From Xestospongia muta (lineage: Eukaryota > Porifera > Demospongiae > Haplosclerida > Petrosiidae): a stretch of DNA of 64,000 nt. Where the stretch lies: the NCBI GenBank assembly GCA_963693285.1, contig OY848919.1:5362136-5426135 (forward strand), in the 5' to 3' direction. A program made the translations under genes and the position numbers. The notes under the pieces were generated by a model, which did not search any database, was not told where the DNA came from, and was given only the letters and a program-made list of their open reading frames with translations. Within the stretch, counting starts at the first letter, position 1. Each line of letters starts with the position of its first letter. Positions 1 through 9,537 of this stretch are shown here, in pieces.

Positions 1-600
1 ACTTATCAGTCCAAGTACTTGTTGCTATCATATTTATCTCCTTTTCAAAATTGTTGCTAGTTGTTATTAATCTCTTTACATAAACTCACATTCACACTGC
101 AAAAACTACTTCCAATGTTTAGTATTGGGATGGGTCAGTAAAATATGGTGTTGGTTCATATCTCATTTTAATGATCATTACATTAATATAATTGTTATCC
201 CTCTCTTACCACACTTTGTTCTTTGCTCATCTTTGCTGGACCAATACAGTATACAAGAGTAAATAAATATGTCCAACCTCTACAAGAAGAAAAGAAGTAC
301 TGATTTGTAGTTTAATTTTTTTGCTAGTGAGTAACATGTATTTTTTTATACATACTACAAGTGGTAAATTATTTTATAATGTATGTGATAACAACAACAA
401 TAATGACATTATTCTTACTTTTACAAGCTTATTATTTAAACTATTCAAGAACAGACTAGTAACTATACTAGATTACTCAATTATCTTTAGTGTGATCTTT
501 ATATGTATGACAAGATGGTTTTTTCTTATTGATCATCATGATGCAATAATTGAAATAATAATATTCACCACTTACATCATTACAATTTGTTTTTGACAAT
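1..600 (+). pseudogene. Type C relic: decayed membrane domain of the receptor-like family
   Basis: The + strand reads as the middle and end of the family membrane domain. It opens with an SVQVLVAIIFISFSKLLLVVINLFT-like helix (compare SVQVLVTVVHLSFSKLL in the intact genes), then a stop, a YWDGSVKYG-like loop, and further hydrophobic segments up to about base 596. Several stops and frame changes interrupt it, and the piece from about 321 to 596 is the longest open remnant. The 5' part lies outside the window. The same relic, nearly identical, is at 48788-49680, and older copies are at 13676-14575, 15595-16560 and 24113-24540. No functional product is expected. Confidence 0.75.
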
Positions 601-755
601 TCTGCAATGTTTTTGGGTTTTAAAAAAGAAGGTTCCCTTAATACTAGAATTCTTTATTTAATTTATTATATAAAGAAAAGGTCAGTTGTTGATGAACAAC
701 AATGTTCTCAAATGCAGTGATTATTTCTATGGTTCAGTCAAATTACAGAGTCATT

Positions 756-1206
756 TGATAATTCTCTTACTTAAGAAACAAGAGGCAAAGGATTAATTTT
801 CATAAAATTAAAATTATTTGCTTTTAGATTATTTCCTTGTTTATTTCATCATGTATATTTGTAACTAGTTTTGTAGATACAAAAAGAGTTATATTAAATA
901 TAATATATGACCAGGTTTGCATAAAACATCCCAAAAACTGGTCCCTGATGTACAAATTAGTGATGTACAAATTTTAGTGATGTCTCTTTCTCTTATAACT
1001 ATGATTACAATAATTATTCTTGTATTACTGATACCTACTAATGATAACTCTCTTTCTTAAGGTAACAAGAGGCAAAGCAGTAATTTTTTAGAATATTAAC
1101 ATTATTTGCTCTTAGATTATTTACTTCATTTCATCATATATATTTGTAACTAGTTTTGTAGATGTCAAGGAAGTTATATCAAATATAATATGCCACCAGA
1201 TTTGCA
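756..1206. repeat. Local direct duplication (about 166-base unit) around a displaced gene fragment
   Basis: Bases 756-921 and 1042-1206 are diverged copies of one unit. Both run from TGATAA-TCTC through an ACAAGAGGCAAAG box and a TTTGTAACTAGTTTTGTAGAT box to TTTGCA. The second copy is followed by an intact MITE. The first is followed by what looks like an internally deleted MITE remnant (TAAAACATCCCAAAAACTGG then GTCCCT, about 922-950). The arrangement recurs at 49835-50285. The rest of 600-1689 shows no gene. Confidence 0.6.
973..1041 (+). pseudogene. 69-base fragment of the type A ectodomain
   Basis: Read in frame from 973, this gives FSDVSFSYNYDYNNYSCITD and then TY followed by stops. It matches the ectodomain stretch NDASFSYNYDYN-HSCITNTYYN encoded around 3291-3362 in the intact gene downstream. 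It is isolated, with no adjoining ectodomain sequence on either side, and sits at the joint of the local duplication. A copy is at 50052-50120. Confidence 0.75.
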
Positions 1207-1209
1207 ATA

Positions 1210-1422
1210 AGGGATCACTTCTGGGAAAACATTTATGACATGTCGTATGAAAAGGACAAACATTAAAACATCCCAAAAAATGTTTTATATACACACAGCT
1301 GCTATATATTCACAACTATTCATAATAACTGTATGCATATATACAAAACTGTTTTGAAAGTGTTTTAACAGTTGTCTTTTCTTATAGAACTCGACACAAA
1401 TGCTTTGACAGAAGTGGTCCCT
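1210..1422. mobile_element. 213-base mariner-type MITE, copy 1
   Basis: The left end is AGGGATCACTTCTGGGAAAA and the right end, reverse-complemented, is AGGGACCACTTCTGTCAAAG, giving imperfect terminal inverted repeats of about 30 bases. The element is flanked by TA on both sides (1208-1209 and 1423-1424), the usual Tc1/mariner target duplication. It has no coding capacity, so it is a non-autonomous element. Copies of exactly the same length are at 14896-15108 and 50289-50501. Confidence 0.75.
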
Positions 1423-1688
1423 TATTGAAAATCAGGTCACATATGTTTTGCATGATATTGCTTTGGTAGACAATACTGTTTTGAGTGTTACAGCTTTCAT
1501 TTTTATAATGACAATAGACATCATATTAATTTATTGTCCAGCAGAAATTGTTATAAGCCATAGTGATTATATAAACCTTGATATAAATGACTAAAATAAC
1601 TGTTGGTGTGACAGGAAGATTTGTGAATTTCCTAATTTGCTTATGTCACCATATTTATGACCTCAACAATGAGATACTCAATATAAGA

Positions 1689-1731
1689 TATTAATATATA
1701 ATATATTATATTATACATATATATATTAATA
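1689..1731. repeat. AT-only hairpin
   Basis: Perfect 12-base inverted arms (TATTAATATATA at 1689-1700 and its complement at 1720-1731) enclose a 19-base AT-rich loop. The same sequence lies near 50772-50815. It may simply be AT-rich slippage DNA. Between 1732 and 2529 I see upstream DNA shared with the other type A genes but no coding sequence. Confidence 0.5.
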
Positions 1732-2529
1732 GATCTTTGTACACTTGCTACCTGGATAGCATAATTCATATAATAACAAATCACTAATGTGTGAGTTTAA
1801 TGGATTTTAATGTTCAAATATAGTAGTTGGCTTTGGTGTATGTAACAAAAATAAATGAAAGAACTGTTGTATGACAGCAAGATTTGTGAACATCTTAATT
1901 TCTCCAAGTTACTATATTTAAGGAACAAATCACTAGACTGATCCATGTCCAGCCATATTACTATTAATCATTGATGTTTTGGATTTACACAATTGTCCAT
2001 TACAGCTTGATAATATCAGTTATTGATGGACAGGATTGTTTTCATAACATTAATTTCTGTTCATTTTCAATTTTCTTTTTGTTTATTGTAATTTTTGTAA
2101 TGTAGAGTAGTCATATAGGGTGTGTATTGTTATATGTGGTTATTAAAAGATCCAAATAAATTTACTTACTCATTTTAATTTTTATTTAGTTATCTACATC
2201 ACAACAAATTTTCTTTATCACAAGTGCTATGCTAATGAACTTTTAGAATTTATTTGCTGCTATTTACTAATCTGAACTGCAGGTATGTATTGTTATGGAG
2301 AACTGTATCATAGGAGATTTAAGTAACAACGACTACTCATCAATCCAGTAAAGAATTTGAATATTAACATGAACTCATTTTCTTCTTGATTCTCTAACAT
2401 ACCAATGAAATGATTTTGTCAACAATGTTTTCCCATGATGATATACCCAAAATGTATAATTCTAATATTAACCAGTTTTGATTTATTTATTGTTTATTTT
2501 CATAATCGTTTACTATAAAGCACTAATAG

Positions 2530-2587
2530 TATATATAGTAAAGAGACAAACTCCAGAAACGATCGAAGCTTAAAGCTATACATTGTC
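2530..2587 (+). promoter_or_regulatory. TATA box and short 5' leader of gene 1
   Basis: TATATATA at 2530-2537 lies 58 bases before the ATG. The leader holds a block shared by all type A genes, AAACGATCGAAGCTTAAAGC, with the palindrome CGATCG, then CATTGTC before the ATG. The TATA spacing and conservation across copies that differ elsewhere support a core promoter with a short leader. Confidence 0.65.
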
Positions 2588-5500
2588 ATGTTGCAGATAT
2601 TTTTTTATGTTTTGCCAATTCTCTTTTCTTGCTTAATGCCATGTAGCGAAAAGACTAATCGTATCTTTCTAGTTAATTCATCCTCTGATTTAGAGCAGTA
2701 CCTGTGTAACACAATATGGTCCTCTCAATACCTTGTGTTCTTGTTAAACAGTTCCGTTAACTTCACCATTTCACCTGGTGAATTATGTCAAGTGGCAACT
2801 CAACAAAGAAGCATAATTGAAATACGCAGTGATTCTTCTACAGAATCAGCAAATATAATATGTGTTCATAATGACACATGGCAGACATCCCCACAGCCAA
2901 GACGAGGTCTAGTTTTTTTCAACTCTCAAGTGGCTCTTAAACATTTGGTGATTAAGAATTGTGGTACTTATCTCACTACTATACAAAATACTGCAATCAC
3001 TGACTATCTCAATAGTTCATCTCTGTATTACATTTCATCTCATGCTGCTGCCTTAGTCTTTGTTCATTGTCAGGTCAATATAACTCAAGTTAACGTCTAT
3101 TACTCATATGGGTTTGCTATGATTGGTATAAATTTATATAACTCCACTATTAATAGTGTTAGCATGTCTAATTCATCATATAGTCCTGAAATACACCAAA
3201 CTAACAACCAGAGTATTGGAAGTGGCTTTCTTCTTCATTACATGGATATTAACAATGCTTTTGAACAGGTTGAACAGGTATCTGATATAAATATTAATGA
3301 TGCCTCTTTCTCATATAACTATGATTACAACATTCATTCTTGCATTACTAATACCTACTATAACAAACATTCATCATCTTCTGGTGGTTCCAATCCTATT
3401 GTCAATGCAGCTGGACTAACAATATTGTACACACAACAGAATACTAGTGGTCAGGTGTCAGTTCATATAAGTGAGTCACATTTTTTTTATAATAAAGGTA
3501 GTTTTGCAGGTGGTATGTTTATTTTACAATATCACACTATTGCTGTCACTAACACAACAATTACCAATACAGTATTCAGTCTTAACACTAACTTTGAGCA
3601 CTGTCATGGAGCAGCTGTTGTGTTTTATTGGTACTCATTACCCGAATCTAAATATGAAAGATTAACACCACTTTATTTTTATAACACATCATTTTTAAAA
3701 CACGAAGGTATTGACAACTACCCAATAAGCAGTTTGGACTATGGAGCTGTCTATATTGGCATTGTCAATCCTGGACTTGTTCATCTTGATATTCGTTTTA
3801 GTAGATGTACATTTTCAGAAAATTTTGTTGTAAATACAGGAGCTTGTCTATATGCCACAGTCTATCAATTTGATGACAATACAGGCAATGTCTCTATTAC
3901 ATTGGACAGTACTATTGCAACAAAAAATTCTCTATATATTAGAATCCCATTTGTATCATCAGCAGGTATATTTTATTTCCAAAGAATTGCTAAAGTTGAC
4001 ATCAATGGGACATCTATCTTCAGTAACAATTATGGATCAGTTATAAGTTCTAAAGACTCAAATGTCTATCTATCTGGTAATTTAACTTTTAATAATAATT
4101 ATGCCACAAATGGTCCTGCAATTCTTCTCGTAGGCAGCTGTCAATTACATTTTATGAGGGAAGTTATAGCCAAGTTTACTAATAATTGGGCTGAGTTAAT
4201 GGGAGGAGCTATACATGCTAGAGGTGATGGAAAGTGCGCCATACAAATTGACTCAAATGTTGAACAAGTAATGTTCTCAGACAATGAAGCAAGAAGAGCT
4301 GGATTATCAATATATGCAGAGCCTATATTCTCATGTTATATCAACAACTCAGACTTTCTTAAATCTCCTAATGAAACAATGGAATATTATCAACACTTCA
4401 ATTTTACCAAAACGAAATCAAAATCTTCTTTGTATCAGATTTCAACTATTCCACAAACACTAACAGAAGGTAGTGATATACAACCACCTCTACAAATATA
4501 TCCAGGACAGGAAATTTATTACTGTATTTCAGCTCTTGATGCTCTTGGTAGAAATGTTTATTCTACCATAGCAATTGATATTATTGTCAGAAAATATTTA
4601 AAGCATACTATTCCTAAAGCAAGAAAACTCTGGTTGTCTTTTGATGATCAAGAACAACTGATACAAGAAGGCAAAAATTGCACAAACATTAGTGTGACTG
4701 TTCATAGAAATGATCAATCCAATATTATAATTAATGGAATGATTGTATTCTCTCTATCCACACAACCAGCAATTTTAACAAAAAGTGTCGAAATAGATCC
4801 ATGTCCACTGGGATTTGATTTAAATAAGACAACGGGAGTCTGTGAACTTTCATCTTCATTTGATAACTTGAGAAAACATCATCACTTTACAGTCCCCATT
4901 ATTGGTAATGTGAGTAGTCAGACAATAACAAGACTTTTCACATTTATCTCTTGGGCAGGAACAATAGAATATGAGAACAAAACAAAGACACAATTTGGTG
5001 TATCTTTAGCTTGTCCAATTGGATATTGTGATAGCAATCAGACACTACCTTATTTCTACAGTGGTGACTTATCATCTAATCGAAGCTTTAAATTGTCAGA
5101 TGGTATCACTGACTATCATCCACCATTGTGTTTATATCAACGTGAAGGAACATTATGTGGTAGATGTAGTGAGGGATTAAGTGTGGTATTTGGGTCTACA
5201 GAATGTCAGCATTGTAGCAATGCTTGGATAGCATCAGTAAGTATTTATCTAGTCACTGGCCCACTTCTTATTTACCTGTTATATGCTCTTAAACTTACAT
5301 TAACAAGTGGTACACTGAATGGAATTATTTTCTATGGTCAGGCTGCTAATTGTGGTTTACTTGACATGTTAAGATATCACTACTTTAAATCTTCACTTGA
5401 TCGATTGTCAAGATTTGCTATATTTATTATCCATGTTTTGAATCTTGAGACAGGCCTTCCTATATGTTTTTACAATGGAATGACAGAGTTATGGAAAGCT

Positions 5501-6445
5501 TTCCTTACCTTTATGATTCCACTTTATCTTCTAACAATAGTCATTGTCCTGATTATCCTCAGTCGTTTTTCACCAAAGCTTTCCAATAGAATAGCTCATT
5601 CCTCAGTTCAAGTACTGGTTACTGTTGTACACCTCTCTTTCTCAAAACTACTCCTTCAATTGATCAATGTAATGACATCTGCTGTGGTATACACACCCAA
5701 TGATGTAAATTATGTTTGGTATTTAGATGGTACTGTCAAGTATGGAGGATACTCTCATTGTATACTAATGATAGTGACTCTGATAATAGTTCTTGGTCTA
5801 CTGTTACCATATGTACTTCTACTTCTCTTTGCTAAACCACTTAGACCACTAGCATGTACCAATAAGTACTTACGACCTCTTCTAGAAGCTATCCATGCTC
5901 CTTATAAAGAAGGTAAACAATATTGGTTTACATTACGTCTTTTGTTACTATGTGCTATGTATGGTGTATATGCCAAATATAGAGCTACTGATCTTTATTC
6001 TTTCTTAGTCACAACAAATCTAATGTTGGTAATTTTCCTTATCATTCAAACATATATCAAACCATTTAGAAGTAAATTAATCAATCTTCTTGATAGTGGT
6101 TTGGTGATGAATATAACACTTACTTACCTCACTTATTGGTATTTTTTTCAGAAGAAGGATCCTTTAATGATAAAAATATTCAGTTTTTCTTCTGTGTTTG
6201 TGACATTTGTGACATTAGTGATGGTCATTGTATATCATGTACTCTGGGTTTGCCGAAAGGTTAACATTGTAAAAAGATGGCTTGAAAGAAAATATGAGAA
6301 ACTTCATCTGTGGTACATGAAAGTCTTATCATTATTTACTCATAAAACAACTTACAGACAACCACTATTTACAGATGCCAATGACTCATTTTATGGTTCA
6401 TGCTTAGAGTTTAGAGAACCTATCCTAGGACACTGCAGTAATTGA
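2588..6445 (+). CDS. Receptor-like multi-pass membrane protein, type A, gene 1 (1285 aa)
   Basis: This is a single open frame with no visible intron. Residues 1 to about 20 form a signal peptide (MLQIFFYVLPILFSCLMPCS). The ectodomain (about 21-878) is rich in N-x-S/T sites and has parallel beta-helix style repeats, clearest at about 500-545 (FNNNYATNGPAI, FTNNWAELMGGAIHA), like POMP/right-handed beta-helix proteins. A Cys-rich module follows (about 788-878; CPIGYC, CLYQREGTLCGRC, ECQHC). About nine or ten hydrophobic segments fill 880-1220, and a basic cytoplasmic tail ends in DANDSFYGSC-FREPILG. I do not recognise a named family. A surface receptor or sensor is an inference from architecture. 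Compared with the genes at 17119 and 27127, it lacks a few codons at the EQVEQVSD stretch. An AATAAA signal at 6547 supports expression. Confidence 0.9.
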   Translation: MLQIFFYVLPILFSCLMPCSEKTNRIFLVNSSSDLEQYLCNTIWSSQYLVFLLNSSVNFTISPGELCQVATQQRSIIEIRSDSSTESANIICVHNDTWQTSPQPRRGLVFFNSQVALKHLVIKNCGTYLTTIQNTAITDYLNSSSLYYISSHAAALVFVHCQVNITQVNVYYSYGFAMIGINLYNSTINSVSMSNSSYSPEIHQTNNQSIGSGFLLHYMDINNAFEQVEQVSDININDASFSYNYDYNIHSCITNTYYNKHSSSSGGSNPIVNAAGLTILYTQQNTSGQVSVHISESHFFYNKGSFAGGMFILQYHTIAVTNTTITNTVFSLNTNFEHCHGAAVVFYWYSLPESKYERLTPLYFYNTSFLKHEGIDNYPISSLDYGAVYIGIVNPGLVHLDIRFSRCTFSENFVVNTGACLYATVYQFDDNTGNVSITLDSTIATKNSLYIRIPFVSSAGIFYFQRIAKVDINGTSIFSNNYGSVISSKDSNVYLSGNLTFNNNYATNGPAILLVGSCQLHFMREVIAKFTNNWAELMGGAIHARGDGKCAIQIDSNVEQVMFSDNEARRAGLSIYAEPIFSCYINNSDFLKSPNETMEYYQHFNFTKTKSKSSLYQISTIPQTLTEGSDIQPPLQIYPGQEIYYCISALDALGRNVYSTIAIDIIVRKYLKHTIPKARKLWLSFDDQEQLIQEGKNCTNISVTVHRNDQSNIIINGMIVFSLSTQPAILTKSVEIDPCPLGFDLNKTTGVCELSSSFDNLRKHHHFTVPIIGNVSSQTITRLFTFISWAGTIEYENKTKTQFGVSLACPIGYCDSNQTLPYFYSGDLSSNRSFKLSDGITDYHPPLCLYQREGTLCGRCSEGLSVVFGSTECQHCSNAWIASVSIYLVTGPLLIYLLYALKLTLTSGTLNGIIFYGQAANCGLLDMLRYHYFKSSLDRLSRFAIFIIHVLNLETGLPICFYNGMTELWKAFLTFMIPLYLLTIVIVLIILSRFSPKLSNRIAHSSVQVLVTVVHLSFSKLLLQLINVMTSAVVYTPNDVNYVWYLDGTVKYGGYSHCILMIVTLIIVLGLLLPYVLLLLFAKPLRPLACTNKYLRPLLEAIHAPYKEGKQYWFTLRLLLLCAMYGVYAKYRATDLYSFLVTTNLMLVIFLIIQTYIKPFRSKLINLLDSGLVMNITLTYLTYWYFFQKKDPLMIKIFSFSSVFVTFVTLVMVIVYHVLWVCRKVNIVKRWLERKYEKLHLWYMKVLSLFTHKTTYRQPLFTDANDSFYGSCLEFREPILGHCSN

Positions 6446-6546
6446 CTAAAGGAGTTTAAGTGTGTATATAATTGACAAGTTCCTTTTGTGTGTACCTATA
6501 TATGTATATTTGGTTTGTTTTGATTGTATGTATCATAACTATGTAT

Positions 6547-6552
6547 AATAAA
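6547..6552 (+). terminator. Poly(A) signal of gene 1
   Basis: AATAAA lies 102 bases after the stop codon, with a second AATAAA at 6621-6626. In the copies at 31090 and 55910 the first site is mutated, while the second is kept at 31174-31179. Confidence 0.5.
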
Positions 6553-6710
6553 CAGTCATATTTTTGTATGTATAAAACTTGGAAAGGAAATTACCCTTTA
6601 AAAAATAACAACAGTTCACTAATAAAAGGTTCTGAAATTGACCTTGCCACAACCTAATGATCTAACAGTTATAGGGATTTGCTTCTAATCAAAATATGTA
6701 TGTATAATGC

Positions 6711-6765
6711 ATGTAATGATATGGTATTATGTTGTATATCTAATTAATGCCATATCATAATGCAT
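6711..6765. repeat. Imperfect hairpin in the 3' flank of type A genes
   Basis: ATGATATGG (6716-6724) pairs with CCATATCAT (6750-6758), and the pairing continues imperfectly on both sides. The same hairpin follows the genes at about 31270-31325 and 56080-56130. It could be a tiny transposon remnant or a structured 3' element. The remainder of 6446-7039 holds no gene. Confidence 0.45.
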
Positions 6766-7039
6766 AATGATAACATTTTATCACATGTGATTAAAATATC
6801 TTACAAAATAGTTAGTTATGTCCATTACAACTATAGAATAAACTAGTCCTATGCTTTACAGAATATGTTATATCTGATTATTGTATGCTGTGTTATGAAT
6901 TGTTATATTTTATTGACGATCCATTAATTCACATGATGACAGAGTAGTCTCACTTGTACATTGTTGTTCATTGAACTAATCCTTATTCCAAAATTAATTA
7001 TATATATATGGACTCCAGTTCTATTAGATTTATAAACTT

Positions 7040-7600
7040 CAACTAAATTCCATTCCAATCCTCTATTTGCTCCCCACTCAATCTGCTAACACTTCAACCT
7101 CTTTTCTTCACACAAGTTTTGGCTGGACACCATCTAGCTGACTTTAATCATGCCAACTCTCTCCTTAACTCTATTAATTGGAAAAAATTACTCCCTTTGT
7201 CCAACTGTAATGTTTAATGGCTCATTTTCAAAGAGCTTTCCTTTGGATCACGCATGAATCTTATTATTCTCAGTAAAGTTGTCTACTCATCAAACAACCC
7301 TTCTCTTTTATGGATCAATCATTCCTATTGTAAACAAGTCAAAACTCCCTCTTCACTGCTGCTAAAAAAGTAGTTCTCCTTCTCTGTAGGCTAAATATCA
7401 TTCCTTTTTTAATGAAACTATTGCTTAAGTTTTTCTCACTCAATTCACTTTCCCATCCTAATAGTCTTTCTGGTCTGCTGTCAAACACATTCATTCTAAA
7501 CCTGTGTCCATCTCCTCTTTTTTTCATAATGGTTCTTCAGTTACTAAGCCTTTTTCTAAAGCAGATGTTCTAAACCAATAATAATCTTATATGATTATAT
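7040..7600 (+). mobile_element. Decayed LINE fragment (endonuclease-RT linker region)
   Basis: Read in shifting frames, the + strand gives ADFNHANSLLNSINWKKLLP, then LWINHSYCKQ and AKYHSYCNETIA, then SFWSAVKHIHSKPVSISSFF and VTKPFSKADVLNQ. This order is typical of the stretch between endonuclease and reverse transcriptase in Jockey/CR1-like non-LTR retrotransposons. Stops and frameshifts show it is dead. It lacks both the endonuclease and the RT core. The same fragment is single at 56403-56967 and tandemly amplified at 31523-33690, so it travels with the type A 3' flank. Confidence 0.6.
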
Positions 7601-8148
7601 ATATCAACTGGGTACATTTACATGTGTAGTTTATGTCAATTATGAATCAGTATATTCTGCTATTTGTTGTTTATCCATGCACTATTTAGGGTTGACATGA
7701 TATATTATAATATATAATGATATATAATGAGTGGTATGTTTTTCTAAATGTTAATAAAGTAATTCCCAAGAATCTAGCAATGAATGATTTAGGAAAGGCT
7801 AAAACATTAGTTATTTCAATAATGAAAAACCTTAGTCAATTTCAGAGCTGATAAGATTTATGGATATGACAAATCAGAGCTCTCTCACCCCTTACTTAAG
7901 GTACTAAGCACTTAATCAGCATGGTTGCAGGGATCTCATCAAGAGGAATCATTACAACCAAGTATTCTGGCTCTTTATAACCTCAATATTAACACTAAGA
8001 TCTGTTCAGATGAATGGCTTATGTAAACTTTCATCTTTATTAAATAACTGTATTAGAAAAAATGACACATCCACTCAACCAATATAAGTAATCAGATTAT
8101 CAAAAGATCAATAATGACAAAATTTGGGACAGGAATAATTGAACAAAC
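7601..8148. other. Non-coding spacer shared by three loci
   Basis: No gene is visible. The stretch is homologous to 33690-34206 and 56968-57477, with shared words such as AATCTAGCAATGAATGA and GGATCTCATCAAGAGGAATC. It marks the 3' flank that was copied along with type A genes. Confidence 0.6.
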
Positions 8149-8600
8149 CAAAAAGAGAATTTTGTATGTTAATAAGTTGTACTGTTGTATTCTGTATAAG
8201 ACATTGGCCTATTTCGATAGTGGTGACTTACTGTCAAATGGTATCACTCACTGACTATCATTGGGATACAGCAAAACCACTTATAGTATTATTCTTACTT
8301 TTACAAGCCTACTTTAAACCATTCAAGAATGCACTAGTCAATAGTTTGGATTGTTCAATGATGTTTAACTTGATCTTTTGTGTACTACAACATGTATTTT
8401 TCTTATTAATTATCAAGAGGCAACAATTACAGTAATAACCACTGTCTCAGTCAGCATTACCTTTTTAGCTCTTGTGTTGTTCCTTTTTTACCATGTTCTC
8501 TGTATTAAAGGCATATTTGTTGTTTGCAACAAGTTCCATTTTCATAATGACATTAAACAGCATAATTATGTGTTGGTAAGCAAAGCTCTTATGATTTAAG
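8149..8600 (+). pseudogene. Internally deleted type A-like relic
   Basis: Bases 8149-8265 match the Cys-rich module region (TATTTCGATAGTGGTGACTT, then GGTATCACT-GACTATCA). The sequence then jumps to a late membrane segment (LIVLFLLLQAYFKPFKNALVNSLDCSMMFNLIF, compare LIIQTYIKPFRSKLINLLDSGLVMNI in the intact protein). Several hundred codons are missing between them, and stops follow. It is non-functional. The first part recurs at 34207-34406 and 57478-57660, where it is fused to a different sequence. Confidence 0.65.
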
Positions 8601-8845
8601 AAACTTGTTGAGAAACAACTGGTAATATGAGATATTTTGTGAATTTTAATTGTCAACATTAAAGTCATCAGATTTCAATTTTCAAAATTGATTATTTTAA
8701 ATTTGTTAACTCTTTTCTAGTGACAAATCTCTACATTTCCAGCCATACTATAGTCATTTAATGATGTTTTACATATTGACAGATCATGATACATGTAATT
8801 ACTGAACAGTATTATGCTTTCACATCTTAAGTTCTTATTGACTAT

Positions 8846-9175
8846 ATGGTTAATAACCTTTACTACCTTGTATTGCAGTCATGTGATTATTTTAGACAGT
8901 CATGTGACAATGTTTCTGTTAATAAACATGTGCGTTATTTATACCTATTACAGAGTAGTTTTAAAGATATACACATAATCAACATCACTCATCATATTAT
9001 TCTTAGTTTACAAACCCATTTTATATCATTTAAGATTACAAGAAGTCACTTATTAAAACAATCATACTATAGGATATTATTTTGTCTAATATACAAAATG
9101 TATATCTTCAATGACATACCATACAATACATATAGCACAATTGTTTATGATGAGTGTATGTTTTTAATAGACTAA
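8846..9175 (+). pseudogene. Very degraded relic of a late membrane segment
   Basis: The stretch around 8970-9080 can be aligned by eye with the C-type segment encoding DIILTFTSLLFKLFKNRLVTI: ATTATTCTTAGTTTACAAAC, then CATTTAAGATTACAAGAAG. A 109-codon frame is open here, but its start and end show no family feature, so I treat it as a relic. The downstream stretch 9085-9530 is shared with 42675-43585. Confidence 0.35.
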
Positions 9176-9491
9176 CATTCAAATTAAACATTCTTTCATA
9201 AAGTAGATATAGTTGTGTACTTAATTTAATTTTTAGTTTCATTGATGAAGTGAATAAACACATAGCCATCTCTGACATAGTTGAGTGTAGATCTAAAGCC
9301 CAAACAATCAATTGTCAAGACACTTCAAAAATGTGTTACTATTCATCTCATGTTTTGGTTGAATAATGATTTCACTCTTAAAATATCCAATAAATGAAAG
9401 TATTATTATCTTAAGTAGTTGATATAATTTAAATATACTTTCAATGTTGTTTATAAGACAAGGTACCAACTATTAAATAGATATTGGATGG

Positions 9492-9537
9492 TATATAAGC
9501 AAATATATCTGGTTAATCTAAGTATTCTGAATTGAAA
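9492..9537 (+). promoter_or_regulatory. TATA box and leader of the type B gene
   Basis: TATATAAG at 9492-9499 lies 46 bases before the ATG at 9538. The leader lacks the CGATCG block of type A genes. The same promoter layout precedes the B fragment at 43586, with TATATAGG at 43532. Confidence 0.5.

Noticed and set aside
3471..4046. Short + strand frames inside gene 1 (and equivalents in the other copies)
   Set aside because: They are out-of-frame shadows of the long coding frame and recur only because the genes are similar.
7339..7527. 62-codon minus-strand frame
   Set aside because: It is the antisense shadow of the LINE linker fragment, whose sensible reading is on the + strand.
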